Source of the DNA: Bacteroidales bacterium
GTDB taxonomy: Bacteria > Bacteroidota > Bacteroidia > Bacteroidales > UBA932
Length of the DNA: 7,937 bases
Assembly: GCA_021443605.1 (NCBI GenBank)
Contig: JABUTQ010000004.1
Coordinates: 1 to 7,937, forward strand
Direction of reading: 5' to 3'
Shown here: in pieces, positions 6,754 through 7,937 of the stretch
How the letters are laid out: each line of letters starts with the position of its first letter
How positions within the stretch are numbered: the stretch's first letter is position 1
The notes under the pieces: model-generated
The model's database searches: none
Told to the model about the DNA's origin: nothing
Seen by the model: only the letters and a program-made list of their open reading frames with translations
Made by a program: the position numbers and the translations under genes

Positions 6754-7539
6754 ATGAATTTTACACTTAAAATATGGCGTCAGAAGAACGCTAAGGAAAA
6801 AGGACATTTTGAGACCTATGAGGTCAAAAATATCAGCCCCGACACTTCTTTCCTTGAAATGATGGATATTCTCAACGAACAGCTCGTTGGCGAATGTATC
6901 GATCCTGTATCTTTCAGCAAGGGATGCAAAGAGAAGCACAGCGGTCCCGTTAGTTTTGACCACGATTGCCGCGAAGGTATCTGCGGTGCCTGCTCACTCT
7001 TCATCAACGGCCGTGCACACGGTCCCGAGAGTGCAGTTACCACTTGCCAGCTCTATATGCGTAAATTCAAAGATGGAAGCACAATCACGATTGAGCCGTG
7101 GAGAAGCCGTGGTTTCCCCATCATCAAAGACCTTGTGGTTGACCGTAGGGCTTACGACAAAATTCTACAAGCCGGTGGTTATGTGAATGTTAACACCGGT
7201 GGAGTGCCTGATGCAAACGCAATTCCCATCAAAAAGGAAAATGCAGAAGAGAGTATGGATGCAGCCGCTTGTGTAGGATGTGGTGCCTGCGCAGCCACCT
7301 GCAAGAATGGCTCTGCAATGCTTTTCGTTGCAGCTCGCGTCAGCTCTCTCGCACTTTTGCCACAAGGTAAGATTGAAGGTGCAAGACGTGCAAAGGCAAT
7401 GGTTGCTAAGATGGACGAGCTCGGTTTTGGTGCCTGCACAAACACCCGTGCCTGCGAAATGGAGTGCCCTAAAGGCATTACAGTGGGCCATATCGCACGC
7501 CTCAACCGCGAGTTCCTTTCAGCTAAACTAAAAGACTAA
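6754..7539 (+). CDS. frdB: Fumarate reductase / succinate dehydrogenase iron-sulfur subunit
   Basis: 261 residues. It passes electrons between the FAD of FrdA and a membrane quinol site through three iron-sulfur clusters. The N-terminal ferredoxin domain (about 1-110) binds [2Fe-2S] through C72, C77, C80 (DCREGICGAC) and C98 (TTCQ). The C-terminal domain (about 150-261) has CVGCGACAATC (C173, C176, C179, C183) and CTNTRACEMECPKG (C228, C234, C238). C173, C176, C179 and C238 should bind [4Fe-4S]; C183, C228 and C234 should bind [3Fe-4S]. All cluster ligands are present. C183 is followed by Lys, not the Pro of E. coli FrdB, as in Wolinella/Bacteroidetes-type enzymes. It is in one operon with frdA. 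The stop is followed after only 3 bases by the palindromic repeat array, and a terminator lies about 205 bases downstream. No gene for a cytochrome b anchor follows within the window. Confidence 0.97.
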   Translation: MNFTLKIWRQKNAKEKGHFETYEVKNISPDTSFLEMMDILNEQLVGECIDPVSFSKGCKEKHSGPVSFDHDCREGICGACSLFINGRAHGPESAVTTCQLYMRKFKDGSTITIEPWRSRGFPIIKDLVVDRRAYDKILQAGGYVNVNTGGVPDANAIPIKKENAEESMDAAACVGCGACAATCKNGSAMLFVAARVSSLALLPQGKIEGARRAKAMVAKMDELGFGACTNTRACEMECPKGITVGHIARLNREFLSAKLKD

Positions 7540-7542
7540 CTC

Positions 7543-7733
7543 CGTCATCCTGAGGCGAAGCCGAAGGATCTCACCGCAACAAAAAGATTCTTCGCTGACG
7601 CTCAGAATGACGAAAAACACACGTCATCCTGAGGCGAAGCCAAAGGATCTCACCGCAACAAAAAGATTCTTCACTTCGTTCAGAATGACGAAAAACACAC
7701 GTCATCCTGAGGCGAAGACGAAGGATCTCACCG
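7543..7733. repeat. Tandem array of palindromic repeats (2.5 units, REP/BIME-like)
   Basis: Unit 1 spans 7543-7621 (79 bases), unit 2 7622-7699 (78 bases), and a half unit 7700-7733. Each full unit has a left arm starting CGTCATCCTGAGGCGAAG and ending AAGGATCT (7543-7571; 7622-7650; 7700-7728), an identical 13-base loop CACCGCAACAAAA, a right arm AGATTCTT...TCAGAATGACG (7585-7612; 7664-7690), and an identical linker AAAAACACA. Left and right arms are imperfect inverted complements, so each unit folds as a hairpin. The units differ mainly inside the right arm (CGCTGACGCTC against CACTTCGTTC) and by one base in the left arm. The same arms occur at 3573-3708. The array sits between the frdB stop and the terminator, so it is probably transcribed as a structured 3' UTR. 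Confidence 0.9.
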
Positions 7734-7743
7734 AAGATATATT

Positions 7744-7773
7744 AAAAAGGTTGACCAAAGCGTCAGCCTTTTT
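7744..7773 (+). terminator. Rho-independent terminator of the frdAB transcript
   Basis: Stem AAAAAGGTTGAC (7744-7755), loop CAAAGC, and stem GTCAGCCTTTTT (7762-7773), with one G-T wobble, followed by ATTTTAAT. The G+C core is seven pairs, flanked by an A run and a T run, so it could also work for a gene coming from the right on the minus strand. It is the first terminator downstream of frdB. Confidence 0.8.
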
Positions 7774-7780
7774 ATTTTAA

Positions 7781-7937
7781 TATAAACAACCTGTTGAAAA
7801 CACATATAAAACCATGTTGATAACTTTTTATAAAAATACACCACTATAAATCACTTAAAATATCCTATCAAATATTAAAATCACCTTATCAATACTTATT
7901 AACATTTTACTAAATAAAAATTATCAACACTATAAAT
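7781..7937. other. A+T-rich gene-free region with DnaA-box-like nonamers (runs off right edge)
   Basis: By hand count 31 of 157 bases are G or C (about 20%). There is no open frame of note. Sequences related to the DnaA box (TTATnnACA) are: TGTTGAAAA at 7792-7800 (minus orientation, TTTTCAACA), TGTTGATAA at 7815-7823 (minus orientation, TTATCAACA), TTATCAATA at 7886-7894, TTATTAACA at 7896-7904, and TTATCAACA at 7921-7929. Three of the five fit TTATnnACA. This could be part of a replication origin, a regulatory region for a gene to the right, or only A+T-rich spacer; the sequence alone does not decide. Confidence 0.4.

Noticed and set aside
7543..7733. Looks at first like a small CRISPR array (regular direct repeats about 79 bases apart)
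   Set aside because: The sequence between left arms is itself repeated nearly identically and contains the inverted arm; there are no unique spacers. It is a tandem palindromic repeat.
7761..7771. CGTCAGCCTTT shared between the terminator arm and the spacer at 3598-3608 in the repeat cluster
   Set aside because: An 11-base match involving T-rich terminator sequence; flanks do not align, so coincidence or a shared terminator-like scrap is enough.

Overview
The window reads as chromosomal DNA of a Bacteroidetes bacterium, most likely an anaerobic Bacteroidales. Reasons: FrdA and FrdB have the long Bacteroidetes-type form; most starts lack a Shine-Dalgarno sequence; upstream regions are very A+T-rich and some carry partial TTTG / TAnnTTTG promoter motifs; and there is a secreted GH20 hexosaminidase of the kind common in glycan-degrading gut or rumen Bacteroidetes. 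The genus cannot be fixed from the sequence alone.

Layout, left to right. (1) Positions 1-428, minus strand: N-terminal part of the ribosome-associated GTPase HflX, running off the left edge. (2) A 115-base divergent spacer with a candidate hflX promoter. (3) Positions 544-3561, plus strand: a two-gene unit of an exported GH20 beta-N-acetylhexosaminidase and a cytoplasmic alpha/beta hydrolase, where the TAG stop of the first abuts the ATG of the second. (4) Positions 3573-3708: a palindromic intergenic repeat cluster between convergent genes. One repeat arm runs into the next gene and supplies its stop codon. (5) Positions 3698-4669, minus strand: an exported P1-family (S58, DmpA-like) peptidase. 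(6) A 132-base A+T-rich divergent spacer holding a perfect 19-base dyad between the two divergent genes. (7) Positions 4802-7539, plus strand: frdA-frdB, the flavoprotein and iron-sulfur subunits of fumarate reductase / succinate dehydrogenase. The cytochrome b subunit gene that normally leads this operon in Bacteroidetes is absent. (8) Positions 7543-7733: a tandem array of the same palindromic repeat (period 79 and 78 bases), then a strong rho-independent terminator at 7744-7773. (9) Positions 7781-7937: about 80% A+T sequence (hand count) with several DnaA-box-like nonamers, a possible replication-origin-like or regulatory region cut by the right edge.

The genes do not form one pathway. 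FrdAB is core anaerobic energy metabolism (fumarate respiration / succinate formation), the hexosaminidase serves glycan or peptidoglycan scavenging, the P1 peptidase is a periplasmic processing or nutrient enzyme, and HflX is stress housekeeping. I do not see a convincing new multi-gene system. The points most worth checking are FrdAB without its membrane anchor, the repeat-borne stop codon, the dyad operator and the A+T-rich nonamer cluster at the right end.
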